NCBI RefSeq assembly: GCF_000372485.1
Contig: NZ_AQVA01000007.1
Location: forward strand, 31,316 to 95,315
DNA: 64,000 bases
Direction of reading: 5' to 3'
Origin: Oenococcus oeni DSM 20252 = AWRIB129
GTDB lineage: Bacteria; Bacillota; Bacilli; Lactobacillales; Lactobacillaceae
In this document: one piece after another, positions 53,661 through 62,367 of the stretch
How positions within the stretch are numbered: the first letter of the stretch is position 1
Layout of the letters: every line of letters starts with the position of its first letter
Position numbers and translations under genes: made by a program
Notes under the pieces: generated by a model
What the model was told of the DNA's origin: nothing
Seen by the model: the letters and a program-made list of their open reading frames with translations, nothing else
The model's database searches: none

Positions 53661-54718
53661 ATGCATAAAATAAGAAAAATTTCATTGTTTGTTATCTTTA
53701 TCTTACTGATTTTTGTTGGCTACAAATATTTAAGCCTTTCCGGTCTATTAAAAAAAACAAACATAAGTATCGGCGATAAAAGCAAATCAGTCAAAAACAA
53801 CAGTACTTTGAGTTCCAAGAAACCTTTTTCTGTTCTGTTACTGGGGACGGATACGGGCGATTTAGGACGCACAGATAAGGGACGAACCGATACACTTATG
53901 ATTGTAACGGTAAATCCAAAAAAAAGACTACTACGATGGTATCGATTCCAAGAGACACAATGGTAGCCATCCCCGGTCTGGAAGATACTTTCCCTCAAAA
54001 AATCAATGCTGTCTATACTTTTACAGACTTGAACCAAACGGTTAACGACATCTCTAAATATTTAAATGTGCCGATTAATTTTGTTGCCTTGGTTAATATG
54101 GGTGGCCTGATTAAAATGGTTGACAAAGTTGGCGGAGTAAAAGTCAAATCTCCTTTATCATTTGCCTATAATCCCTATACAGCACATGATACCGGAAACG
54201 ATCTTTATAAATTTATTAAGGATTCGACGAGTTATTATCACACGACTAATGGTGTTGATTGGACGAAACATAAGACGATGTTTGGCAATGCGGCCCTAGC
54301 TTTTGCCCGTATGCGTTATGATGACCCTTTGGGAGATTATGGTAGAATGTTGAGGCAAAGGTTGGTAATGCAGGCTTTGTTGAATAAAGCTAAAAATCCA
54401 ACTATTTTTCTCAGTAACTCATTTTTTGAATCGCTTTCCAAGAATGTCAAGACTAATTTAACGCTTAACGACCTTTTGCTAATAGCCAAAAATTACAAAA
54501 AAGCAAAAGAGCATATAAAGTCTTATTCAATCTATGGAACATCCGATTGGGAAGACGGGGTATCATTCCAGGTTGTTTCCAAAACAAATCAACAGCGAGG
54601 CACTAATATCATCAGAAGAAGTCTGGGTCTGTCCAAGGCAACTACTGGTTCGTCTCTAATGGGAAAAACTCAGGAAATAAATGTTCCGGAGGATGTCACC
54701 GATATTTTGGGACAATGA
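53661..54718 (+). pseudogene. LytR-CpsA-Psr (LCP) protein, frameshifted at an A8 tract
   Basis: First frame: membrane anchor (about 7-24), then KPFSVLLLGTDTGDLGRTDKGRTDTLMIVTVNPKK. It leaves frame at the A8 run 53918-53925. The second frame continues MVSIPRDTMVAIPG and covers the rest of the LCP domain (INAVYTF, GGVKVKSPLSFAYNP, LAFARMRYDDPLGDYGR, in part). One more A gives an intact 352-aa protein. LCP enzymes attach wall teichoic acid or capsule to peptidoglycan. Upstream AAGGGGGA site is strong. May be a switchable gene or a fixed mutation. Confidence 0.85.
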
Positions 54719-54822
54719 TTTTTTAGTTCTTTCTTTTATACGGCTATTTTAAGAAAGATAAGCAATTGTTTTGGCAGGCTGTTTCCTGTTTTTAATTATT
54801 TTTTTAAGGATTTAATTTAATT

Positions 54823-55638
54823 ATGAATTTTTTTCAAGCAATAATTTTAGCAATCGCACAGGGCGTATCCGAACTATTTCCGATTAGTAGTGTGGCCCAT
54901 TCGGTGATCATACCCTATCTATTCGGCTGGAAACTTAGTCCATTTTTTTTGAAAACAAATTTTCTGGAATTTGTGGTGATGATGCATATTGGAACAACAA
55001 TATCCTTAATTGTTTATTTTCGCAAAGATTGGAAAAAGATGCTTAAGTCGTTATTCAATAAAAAAACTTCGAAAAGGAATCTTGCTTTAATTGTTATCGG
55101 AACGATCCCGGCAATTATTTTAGGGGCAATTTTTGAACAAACAATTACTAATGCTTTCAGTGATGTCATCGTTGCCTCGATTTTTTTGATATTTAATGGT
55201 TTGCTACTTTTCTTTGGAGAACAAACTAAAAAAAGAGGGAATAAAAGTATCGAAGATTTAAAGGGTTGGCAGGCACTTGTCATCGGATGTTTTCAGTCTC
55301 TAGCATTGATTCCGGGATTTTCTCGTTCCGGATCAAGTATAACCGCTGGTTTTTGGATGGGACTTTCAAATGAGGAATCTGCCAGATTTTCTATGTTATT
55401 GTCCACACCAATGGTTGCTGGTGCAGCCACTTTGGAAATTCCAAAACTGATCAAAAATCATGTTCCCGGACTTTTGAGTTTGTCTTTAATTGGGGGAATT
55501 GTTGCTGGATTAGCAGCTTTTCTGAGTATATATATATTAATGCATTGGTTTAATCATAAGAAAAATAATACGATGCTTCCTTTTGCGATTTACTGTATTG
55601 TTATCGGTATTGGAGTTCTCGCCTCCAAGGCAATTTAA
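54823..55638 (+). CDS. uppP: Undecaprenyl-diphosphatase UppP (BacA)
   Basis: Protein of 271 aa with eight hydrophobic segments. The first conserved region is AIAQGVSELFPISSVAHSVI (about 10-29), with Glu and the S-x-x-H element; the second is LIPGFSRSGSSITAGFWMGLSNEESARFSML (in parts, about 163-190). It recycles the lipid carrier of wall synthesis and gives bacitracin tolerance. Placement after the LCP gene links both to wall building. Confidence 0.94.
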   Translation: MNFFQAIILAIAQGVSELFPISSVAHSVIIPYLFGWKLSPFFLKTNFLEFVVMMHIGTTISLIVYFRKDWKKMLKSLFNKKTSKRNLALIVIGTIPAIILGAIFEQTITNAFSDVIVASIFLIFNGLLLFFGEQTKKRGNKSIEDLKGWQALVIGCFQSLALIPGFSRSGSSITAGFWMGLSNEESARFSMLLSTPMVAGAATLEIPKLIKNHVPGLLSLSLIGGIVAGLAAFLSIYILMHWFNHKKNNTMLPFAIYCIVIGIGVLASKAI

Positions 55639-55720
55639 TTCGCTTAATTAATTACTGATTTTCAGTTTGCCGATGTTGGTGTAAATTATAATTACATTGC
55701 AATCAACAAAGGAATAAAAA

Positions 55721-56176
55721 ATGGTTTCAAAATTTTGCCAATTAAGTGTTAATGATGTCGATGTGGTCACGAAATTATATATTAAGGTATTTTCTCAATA
55801 TCCCTGGCATGAAGATAATAAATATGACGATATCAGCAATTACATTATTCATTTGCTCCAAATGAATACCAATCGTTGTTATTTATATAAAGACGATAAT
55901 GAGCTGGTGGGCGTTGCTTTGGGATTCGTTAAACCTTGGTATAAAGGAGTTGAGTATCAACTGGATAATTTTTTCATATCCTCGGATCATCAACATCAAG
56001 GTTTTGGTTCCGACTTTTTAAAAGAAATTAAACGTGCGATGCATAAAATCGGAGTTGAAAATATAATTTTGGAAACAAATAAAGACACGCCGGCCGAGCA
56101 TTTCTATTTTAAAAACGGTTTTACATCGGTAACCAACCTTCACTCGTTGTCACTGGTTTGCGAAACAAAAAAATAA
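55721..56176 (+). CDS. GNAT family N-acetyltransferase
   Basis: Protein of 151 aa. The acetyl-CoA binding loop is QHQGFGSDFLKEI (about 90-102, Q-x-x-G-x-G), after the strand YQLDNFFIS, and the C-terminal part has HFYFKNGFTSV. Substrate unknown. A TATAAT box lies some 35 bp upstream and an AAAGGAA site precedes the ATG. Confidence 0.88.
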   Translation: MVSKFCQLSVNDVDVVTKLYIKVFSQYPWHEDNKYDDISNYIIHLLQMNTNRCYLYKDDNELVGVALGFVKPWYKGVEYQLDNFFISSDHQHQGFGSDFLKEIKRAMHKIGVENIILETNKDTPAEHFYFKNGFTSVTNLHSLSLVCETKK

Positions 56177-56352
56177 ACTGGTCAAAAATTTAACATTTAA
56201 GATGATGAGGAGATTTATTGGAAATCGTTTTTTTATATTTTTTAACGGGTAATTTTTTCAGACCTTATGAAAAGATTTTCAAAATGATTCATAATATATA
56301 GAGAACCTAATTTAATAATTTTCTGATTTTCTAAACGAAAGGGAATAATATC

Positions 56353-56571
56353 ATGCCTTGGAATGAAAAAGATTACCCGGTTTCAATGAAAAATATGAAG
56401 AAAGTTGTTCGCGATAAGGCTATCGAGATAGCCAATGCTTTAAAGGAAGAAAAATATAGTGATCAAAGAGCCATTTCGATTGCCACCGAACAAGCGGAAA
56501 AATGGTATCGTGACCACCATAAAGGCAAAGAAGAGAACCCGTTTTTAAAAAGCAAACGGGATCAAGAGTAA
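56353..56571 (+). CDS. YdaT-like small stress protein
   Basis: Peptide of 72 aa, MPWNEKDYPVSMKNMKKVVR then IEIANALKEEKYSDQRAISIATEQAEKWY (in parts). The order PW-x-x-x-x-Y-P-x-S-M-K-N and R-A-I-x-I-A matches the small YdaT/ChaB-type family of Firmicutes, in B. subtilis part of the general stress regulon. Soluble and charged. Function unknown. AAAGGGAA site. Confidence 0.75.
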   Translation: MPWNEKDYPVSMKNMKKVVRDKAIEIANALKEEKYSDQRAISIATEQAEKWYRDHHKGKEENPFLKSKRDQE

Positions 56572-56871
56572 AAAGATAAAATATTTTTTTCGTTTTTTTG
56601 ATTTATTTGGATATTATATTTTTTAACAAACATTAGCGATAACAGTGAAAAATAGTTGAAAGAAATGTTTTCGCTTTTTTGTTGTTGAATTTTATTCACT
56701 TTTAAAATTCTAAATTGTCATTTTTAATAGTGTACTTCCATTTTATAAAAATATACCTGATACAGAAGCAGTTAAAGTTCAATAGTTCAGTTTATAACTT
56801 TAAAAATTTTTTCTGACTTAGAATAGTCTTAAAGATTTCTTAATTCTAATCATTTCGAAGGGGGAATTTAT
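56572..56871. other. 300-bp AT-rich gap before the pyruvate-oxidase-like gene
   Basis: No open frame and no clear hairpin. A TAGAAT box near 56819 could be the -10 of the next gene, without a convincing -35. Confidence 0.3.
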
Positions 56872-58609
56872 ATGACTAGTAAAAAAGGTTCGGATCTGTT
56901 GGTTAGCGTATTAACTGATTGGGGGATCAAAGAAGTCTACGGTCTTCCTGGAGATTCCGTAGATACAACCGTCGATGCTTTAAGAAGACAAAAAGATAAA
57001 ATTAAGTTTATTCAAGTTAGGCACGAAGAAGTGGCATCATTAGCTGCTTCTGCCAGCGCAAAGTATACTGGAAAGATAGGTGTTTGCTTATCAATCGGTG
57101 GGCCTGGTGCTATTCATCTGCTAAATGGTCTGTACGATGCCAAAATGGATCATGTTCCTGTCTTGGCTTTGCTCGGTCAAGTAACTTCTCAGTCGTTAAA
57201 TGAAGGATATTTCCAAGAGGTTAATACTCCTAAATTGTTTGATGATGTTGCTGTCTTTAACCGCACGATTTCATCAGTAGATAACCTAGCTGAGATTGTG
57301 GATCAAGCTATTCGGAGTGCTTACGAAAACAAAGGAGTTGCGGTTCTAACTATCCCTGATGATATACCTGATCAAGAGTTAAAAACAATTTATCATTCCT
57401 CTGCTAAAGCTTTCTCTTTAGCTAAGCCATCAATAAACGAGGAGCAGATTAACAAGGCTTCGGAACTAATAAAAAATTCTCAGAAGCCAATTGCCTTAAT
57501 TGGGTTGGGGGGCTAAAGAATCCGGAGAAGAAGTTACTTCCTTTCTAGAAAAAAATAATATTCCATTTGTGCAAACTCTTCCGGCTAAGGGCACAATTTC
57601 CGATGATCATCCAAATTCCTTGGGCAACGTCGGTAAGCTAGGAACGAAACCGGCCTATGAAGCGATGAAAAACGCCGACTTATTGATTTTGTTAGGAAGC
57701 AATTATCCTTATCTACCATACTTGCCAAATAAGGGCCAGGCAAAATGTATCCAAGTAGATTTAAAAGCTGAAAATCTTGGTAAGAGATATAGCGTTACGA
57801 CGGCAATCCAAGCCGATGTTTACGATGTGGTTCACGCTCTCAATAAAAAAGGAGTTTTGCGTGATAATAAAAGCTTTTTGCAAGCCTGCCAAAAGAATAT
57901 GGATAACTGGAACAAATGGATGCAAGAAAAGAGAGAACTTGATACTACTCCGATTTCTCCAGAAAGTATGGTAGCCTATATCGATCAAACTGCTCCTGAT
58001 GACTTAGTTTATTCAATAGATGTTGGCACTTCGACTTCTTGGGCTGCACGATTTTTGCATGTGAAAAGGAACCAAAAGTTCGCTATCTCGGCTTGGTTGG
58101 GAACGATGGGATGTGGTCTTCCAGGAGCGATAGCTGGTCAGATAGTATTTCCGAAAAGAAGAGTTTTGTCGCTAATTGGCGATGGTGCATTTTCAATGGT
58201 CATGCAGGACTTTGTCACAGCTGTTAAGTACAAACTTCCAATTATTTTTGTAATTATTAATAACCAAAAATTGGCATTTATAGAATATGAACAGCAATCT
58301 GCTGGACAACTCAATTACGAAATAAATCTCGCAGATATTGATTTCGGAAAATTCGCTCAGGCAGCCGGCGGAATTGGTATTACAGTAAAAAGCAATGATA
58401 AATTTAAGGAAGCCCTTGATCAGGCTTACCAAACCAAGGACAAACCGGTCTTGATTAATGCGTATGTAGAAGATAACGCACCATTACCTGGGAAAATCGT
58501 ACTTGACGAGGCAAAAGGTTTTGCTAAATTTGGTCAGGAATACTTAGAAAATTATTGGAAGATTCCAGAATTGCCGCCATTCAAAGATATTCTGAGACAG
58601 TTTTTCTGA
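56872..58609 (+). pseudogene. Pyruvate oxidase-like ThDP enzyme, frameshifted at a G6 tract
   Basis: First frame: GLPGDSVDTTVDALRR, the ThDP Glu in QVRHEEVAS (about 50), LSIGGPGAIHLLNGLYDA; it ends after PIALIGLGG at the G6 run 57507-57512. The second frame resumes GAKESGEEVTSFLEKNN and contains the ThDP motif GDGAFSMVMQDFVTAVKYKLPIIFVIINN (in parts). With five G residues the protein would be 578 aa, normal for Pox, and the joint would read IGLGAKESG. Pox turns pyruvate, phosphate and O2 into acetyl phosphate, CO2 and H2O2. Acetolactate synthase-like enzymes are a less likely alternative. Confidence 0.85.
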
Positions 58610-58626
58610 AAATAATTTTCGACTAC

Positions 58627-58656
58627 AAAACGGGTTCTTCGGGAACTCGTTTTTTA
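58627..58656 (+). terminator. Terminator after the pyruvate-oxidase-like gene
   Basis: Stem around AACGGGTTC / GGAACTCGTT with a UUCG tetraloop and T6. Confidence 0.85.
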
Positions 58657-58726
58657 TATATTCAGAATTATGATTTTCTACTTTAATTGATGATTTTATA
58701 TCATGGCTAATTAATTTTAAAATGTG

Positions 58727-59377
58727 TTATCGCATTATGCTGGCTAGGGAATTAACCATTGTGGAAATAAGGACCGTACTAAACAAAAAGGAAATTAAAG
58801 CTTGGCCCAATGCTACCTTTCGAAATTCGGTTGTTGAAAAGTTAGTGTCTGAGACCTGATAAGTCATGCCAATGGTATAAGACAGGTAAATAAAATCCCA
58901 AAAATTAGGCAGCTCCTTGTTATTAAAATCGACTCCGCCCTCTTTTTTACCGATATTTTTCTTGTAATACATTTCTGAATAATGGACTGCATATAGAATA
59001 TGTATCAAATTCCAAGAACAGAAAATGCTGACAATACAAAAAATAATTTCAATGGGATTTCCTTTACTATAGGTAAAAATAATAATCCCGATAACTAAAC
59101 TGGCCAAGCAGGCGACGATAATCAAGATATCTAAAATTGGGTAACGAACTCCTTCTTTTAAAGTGATTTGTTTAGTATGTTGACCATCATCCGGCTGAAA
59201 TGCTAAATAAATTAAAGCAATTAAAATTAAAGCTCCACTGTCCCAAGCAATCAATAAAGATATTTCCCAATTGAACCAAAATTTTGCAAAAATACAGATA
59301 AATAATCCCAGGACAAATGAGAGTATGAAACGACTTCTTTTTCTTTGAATAACTTTTTTCTGGCTTTTATGATCCAT
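58727..59377 (-). CDS. DUF1345 membrane protein
   Basis: Protein of 216 aa with five hydrophobic segments and the family's late motif NFWDFIYLSYTIGMTYQVSD (about 160-179). DUF1345 proteins have unknown function; the segment near the end resembles a pore-type helix. It lies 28 bp downstream of tRNA-Ala on the same strand and may be read from the tRNA transcript. Confidence 0.85.
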   Translation of the reverse strand: MDHKSQKKVIQRKRSRFILSFVLGLFICIFAKFWFNWEISLLIAWDSGALILIALIYLAFQPDDGQHTKQITLKEGVRYPILDILIIVACLASLVIGIIIFTYSKGNPIEIIFCIVSIFCSWNLIHILYAVHYSEMYYKKNIGKKEGGVDFNNKELPNFWDFIYLSYTIGMTYQVSDTNFSTTEFRKVALGQALISFLFSTVLISTMVNSLASIMR

Positions 59378-59405
59378 AAATTTGGATTCTTCCTTTATAC
59401 CATTC

Positions 59406-59478
59406 TGGACATTACGGGATTCGAACCCGTGACCTCTGCCATGCGAAGGCAGCGCTCTCCCAACTGAGCTAAACGCCC
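59406..59478 (-). tRNA. tRNA-Ala (anticodon CGC)
   Basis: 73 nt: acceptor GGGCGTT/AATGTCC with the G3:U70 pair that marks alanine tRNAs, anticodon stem CTGCC/GGCAG, loop TTCGCAT giving CGC, T-arm GGGTTCGAATCCC, discriminator A. CCA is not encoded. Confidence 0.95.
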
Positions 59479-59520
59479 GAAAGACAAGAAATAAATCTTG
59501 TCATTACTAATAACTTTATT

Positions 59521-60774
59521 TTATTGCACTTTAGCCAAAAAGTATTTTTTCTTGCCACGACGAATGATGATGAATCTACCGTCGAATTTTTCTGTTGGAT
59601 CGATTACCCCATTAACATTGGAAATTTTCTCGCCATTAATTGTGATTGCACCGTTCTTTAAATCCTCACGGGCTTGGCGGCGAGATTTCTCGATTACTTT
59701 GTCCTTCACTAATAATTCAACTACATCTGTTTTTTGATCTGCGACTTCGATTGTTGGAACTCCTGAAAATGCAACGGCAACCTGTGAAGCTGTCAAGTTT
59801 TCAACGTCTCCATTAAATAGAATTCTAGAAATCTTTTCTGCTTCTTCGACGGCTGTTTGGCCATGAACAAATTTTGTTACTTCCTCGGCTAAACGTCTCT
59901 GGGCTTCTCGTTTCTCCGGCTCGTTTTTAACTTTATCGGCCAATTCTTCAATTTCTTCGCGGTTCAGAAAAGTGAAAATTTTCAGTAATTTAACCACATC
60001 GGCATCCGTCTGATTATAGAAAAATTGATAAAACTCATATGGCGATAAAAATTCCGGATCAAGCCAAATAGCTCCACCGGCTGATTTGCCGAATTTTGTA
60101 CCATCCGATTTCAACAACAACGGAACTGTTAAACCAAAAGCCTCGGTGTCCGGACCAACTAATTTATGAATTAATTCAACACCGCTGGAAATATTTCCGT
60201 ATTGGTCGGCTCCGCCAACCTGCAATTGGACAGCTTTTTCTTTGAACAGAGTATAAAAATCAATTGCTTGTAAAATTTGATAAGTAAATTCGGTAAAGCT
60301 AATGCCTGCCTGTAAACGTGAGGCGACCACATCGCGTTTAAGCATAACGTTAATTGAAAAGAGTTTTCCATAGTCACGTAAGAAACTGATTAAATCCAGT
60401 TTCGAAAGCCAACCGTAATTATTCACAATTTCGAAGCCATCTTTGCCGAATAGGCGGGTCATTTGTTTTGTAATTCGGCTAACGTTCTCATCAAAAACAT
60501 CTTTTGGCAAAAGTTTTCTTTCTGATGCTTTTCCTGAGGGATCTCCGATCATTCCGGTTCCGCCTCCAACGACTATCACGGGACGATGACCAGCATTTTG
60601 GAAACGTTTTAAAATTGTGAGCGGAATTAAGTTTCCTATGTGAATTGATTTGGCGGTTGGATCGACGCCAACGTATAAACTGATTTTTTTATGTTTTAAT
60701 AAGTTGGCTAAACCACTTTCGTCTGTCGTTTGTTTTATCGAGCCACGCCATTTCAAATCTTCAATAATATCCAT
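59521..60774 (-). CDS. tyrS: Tyrosyl-tRNA synthetase
   Basis: Protein of 417 aa from the ATG at 60774 (MDIIEDLKWRGSIKQTTDES), with an AGGAG site. The longer frame to 60840 runs into the T-box terminator and is rejected. Class I signatures: HIGN at 45-48 and KFGKS at about 229-233. YGWLSKLDLISFLRDYGK (in part) and GGADQYGNI bind tyrosine and ATP. C-terminal S4 domain from about 350 (ARKDLKNGAITINGEKI-like). Controlled by the T-box leader upstream. Confidence 0.97.
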   Translation of the reverse strand: MDIIEDLKWRGSIKQTTDESGLANLLKHKKISLYVGVDPTAKSIHIGNLIPLTILKRFQNAGHRPVIVVGGGTGMIGDPSGKASERKLLPKDVFDENVSRITKQMTRLFGKDGFEIVNNYGWLSKLDLISFLRDYGKLFSINVMLKRDVVASRLQAGISFTEFTYQILQAIDFYTLFKEKAVQLQVGGADQYGNISSGVELIHKLVGPDTEAFGLTVPLLLKSDGTKFGKSAGGAIWLDPEFLSPYEFYQFFYNQTDADVVKLLKIFTFLNREEIEELADKVKNEPEKREAQRRLAEEVTKFVHGQTAVEEAEKISRILFNGDVENLTASQVAVAFSGVPTIEVADQKTDVVELLVKDKVIEKSRRQAREDLKNGAITINGEKISNVNGVIDPTEKFDGRFIIIRRGKKKYFLAKVQ

Positions 60775-60794
60775 ATTATTTGCTCCTAAACAAT

Positions 60795-60990
60795 AAAAAA
60801 CGCCTCGATATAATCGGGACGAATTTCTCCGCGGTACCACCCGGATTGTGTTTTCAAGGAAAACACCAACTTAATTATCGAGACGGATCTCAAAGTTTGC
60901 TGTGTAATTCATGAATTTTCTGGGTTGGTTTTCAGCTCCACCAACTTTCTGTGTGACCGCCAATCCACTACTATCAGCCGAGATTGCTTA
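60795..60990 (-). promoter_or_regulatory. Tyrosine T-box riboswitch upstream of tyrS
   Basis: Minus strand: after a TATAAT box (near 60995-61000) comes a structured leader with a candidate Tyr specifier TAC (60904-60906, context AATTACAC), the T-box GGTGGTACCGCGG (about 60829-60842) that pairs with the uncharged tRNA end, and an overlapping terminator (60795-60821) with T6. Uncharged tRNA-Tyr would favour the antiterminator and turn tyrS on. Confidence 0.92.
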
Positions 60991-61007
60991 AATTATAACA
61001 AACAAGT

Positions 61008-61703
61008 TCAAATTGCGCTAATAATCTTTGCAATTATTAATTCGATCAGAGCGATTATCAACGCCAAGCCAAAGAGAGTTGTTTCTTTTTCAGAGAAGGA
61101 TAGTAGTTGATTAATTGAAATCTTATTTATTATCTCGAACAGAAAAGCAAGGATTAAAAGAATTAATAAAGCAGGCCACAGTCCTTGAAGCGAGTTTTGA
61201 AAATCTTCGTGAGACAATCCGATTCCCAAGGCCAGAGAAAAACTAATCAAAAACCAAACAAGCAGGCTCCAGTTGAATGTGACTCTAAAGGAAAAAATTT
61301 CCGGTTGCAGCCATAGAGTCAAATAATAAATTGCCAGGGAATTCCCGATCATAGGTGCAAATCCAATTAATAAGTTGCCAAAGGCCTGCCAAAGATTTTT
61401 TGGATTTGATGAATGAGTGACAAAACCAACCTGACCATTTTTCGGGACTTGTAATAAATGAAAATTTTCAATATGATGACCAAAAAACAAAGCTAAAAGC
61501 AAATGAGATAATTCATGAACGATTACGCCGATTGAACTTATAAATAAGTAAAAACCAGTGCCAAAGCGACTGATAATTTCCGAACCGGCGCGATTAATTA
61601 AATAGGAAATCAGCCAAGCGAAAAAAGCTGGAATTAAAATAGCAATTCCCAACATAATAAGGAAATATTCAATTGTTTGTTGAAAAAAGTTTATCAAATT
61701 CAA
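61008..61703 (-). CDS. M50 family membrane metallopeptidase
   Basis: Protein of 231 aa with five or six membrane segments. The zinc motif HELSH (VIVHELSHLLLAL, about 61-73) lies in a membrane helix and a second part FAPMIGNSLAIYYLTLW may supply the distal acid. Resembles site-2-protease-like M50B proteins of unknown substrate. Overlaps the YbaK gene by ATGA; its stop lies next to the tyrS leader. Confidence 0.85.
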   Translation of the reverse strand: MNLINFFQQTIEYFLIMLGIAILIPAFFAWLISYLINRAGSEIISRFGTGFYLFISSIGVIVHELSHLLLALFFGHHIENFHLLQVPKNGQVGFVTHSSNPKNLWQAFGNLLIGFAPMIGNSLAIYYLTLWLQPEIFSFRVTFNWSLLVWFLISFSLALGIGLSHEDFQNSLQGLWPALLILLILAFLFEIINKISINQLLSFSEKETTLFGLALIIALIELIIAKIISAI

Positions 61704-62209
61704 TCGGCTAACAAATCGGCAAAGGAAGCACCGATTAGTTCGGCAACCTGTTTTGCATTAATTAAATCGCTTCTGTTCAGTTCTCCGGCAGAAACATAAA
61801 TCAATTCATCGCTTAAGGACGTTTTGTCGAAATATATTGGAAACTTACCATGATGATTATGCCAGATACCGACAGGATTGTTTGCCCCATGAATGTATCC
61901 AGTCGTTTTTTGCAGTTCTTTTAAGGGAATCATTTCTGTACGCTTGTTTCCGGAAACAGCTGCCAGTTTTTTCTCGTCCAAATGTTTTGTGACTGGTAAA
62001 ACGGCAATCACCGGGCCGCTTTTGTCACCATTTGAGGCCAGCGTTTTATAAATCAAAGACTCTCGGGGGATACCCGCCTTTGACAAATTTTTTTTAATTT
62101 CTGTGCTGCTTTGATTTAAAACATTAAGTTCTAATGATTGGTAGGGAATCTTATTTTTATCCAAAAGTTGTTCAACTTGTGTTTTTTTAATCTTTGTTCT
62201 TTTGCTCAT
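61700..62209 (-). CDS. ybaK: Cys-tRNA(Pro) deacylase, YbaK/EbsC family
   Basis: Protein of 169 aa. KTLASNGDKSGPVIAVLPV (about 50-68, with the conserved Lys), EKKLAAVSGNKRTEMIPLKELQKTTGYIHGANNPVG (in parts, about 79-115) and the final FADLLAD region match YbaK, which clears Cys mischarged on tRNA-Pro. First gene of a two-gene unit with the M50 peptidase; divergent from phosphoketolase. Confidence 0.93.
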   Translation of the reverse strand: MSKRTKIKKTQVEQLLDKNKIPYQSLELNVLNQSSTEIKKNLSKAGIPRESLIYKTLASNGDKSGPVIAVLPVTKHLDEKKLAAVSGNKRTEMIPLKELQKTTGYIHGANNPVGIWHNHHGKFPIYFDKTSLSDELIYVSAGELNRSDLINAKQVAELIGASFADLLAD

Positions 62210-62234
62210 AATTAGATTTTAATTCTTTATTAAA

Positions 62235-62248
62235 TGTAAGCGTTATCA
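62235..62248. promoter_or_regulatory. cre site (CcpA) upstream of phosphoketolase
   Basis: TGTAAGCGTTATCA fits the cre consensus TGWAARCGNWWWCA at every position. It sits 25 bp upstream of the -35 box, a place typical for CcpA activation, but it also lies close to the ybaK start, which it could repress. Confidence 0.75.
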
Positions 62249-62272
62249 GTTATACTAAGGGTTTTTACGGTC

Positions 62273-62300
62273 TTAACCGGCTAAATCTTTGCTGTATAAT
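62273..62300 (+). promoter_or_regulatory. Promoter of phosphoketolase
   Basis: -35 TTAACC (62273-62278), 16-bp spacer, perfect -10 TATAAT (62295-62300) preceded by TG-rich sequence. Confidence 0.7.
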
Positions 62301-62318
62301 GGATCATGTTAGGGTGCG

Positions 62319-62338
62319 TCTAAAACACGTGCTTTAGA
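62319..62338. repeat. Near-perfect palindrome in the phosphoketolase leader
   Basis: TCTAAAACACGTGCTTTAGA, 20 bp with one mismatched pair and a CACGTG core, between the -10 and the ribosome site. It may form an mRNA hairpin that protects the transcript, or bind a protein. Confidence 0.4.
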
Positions 62339-62367
62339 ACAAAAAGATTATAGGAGATATTAAATAC

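Noticed and set aside
59480-59502. Hairpin GACAAGA/TCTTGTC between tyrS and tRNA-Ala as a terminator
   Set aside because: The stem is short and followed by only three T residues before the tRNA, so it is not a convincing terminator.
60775-60840. 22-residue N-terminal extension of TyrS
   Set aside because: It would translate the T-box terminator and ribosome site; the ATG at 60774 follows AGGAG and matches the family start.
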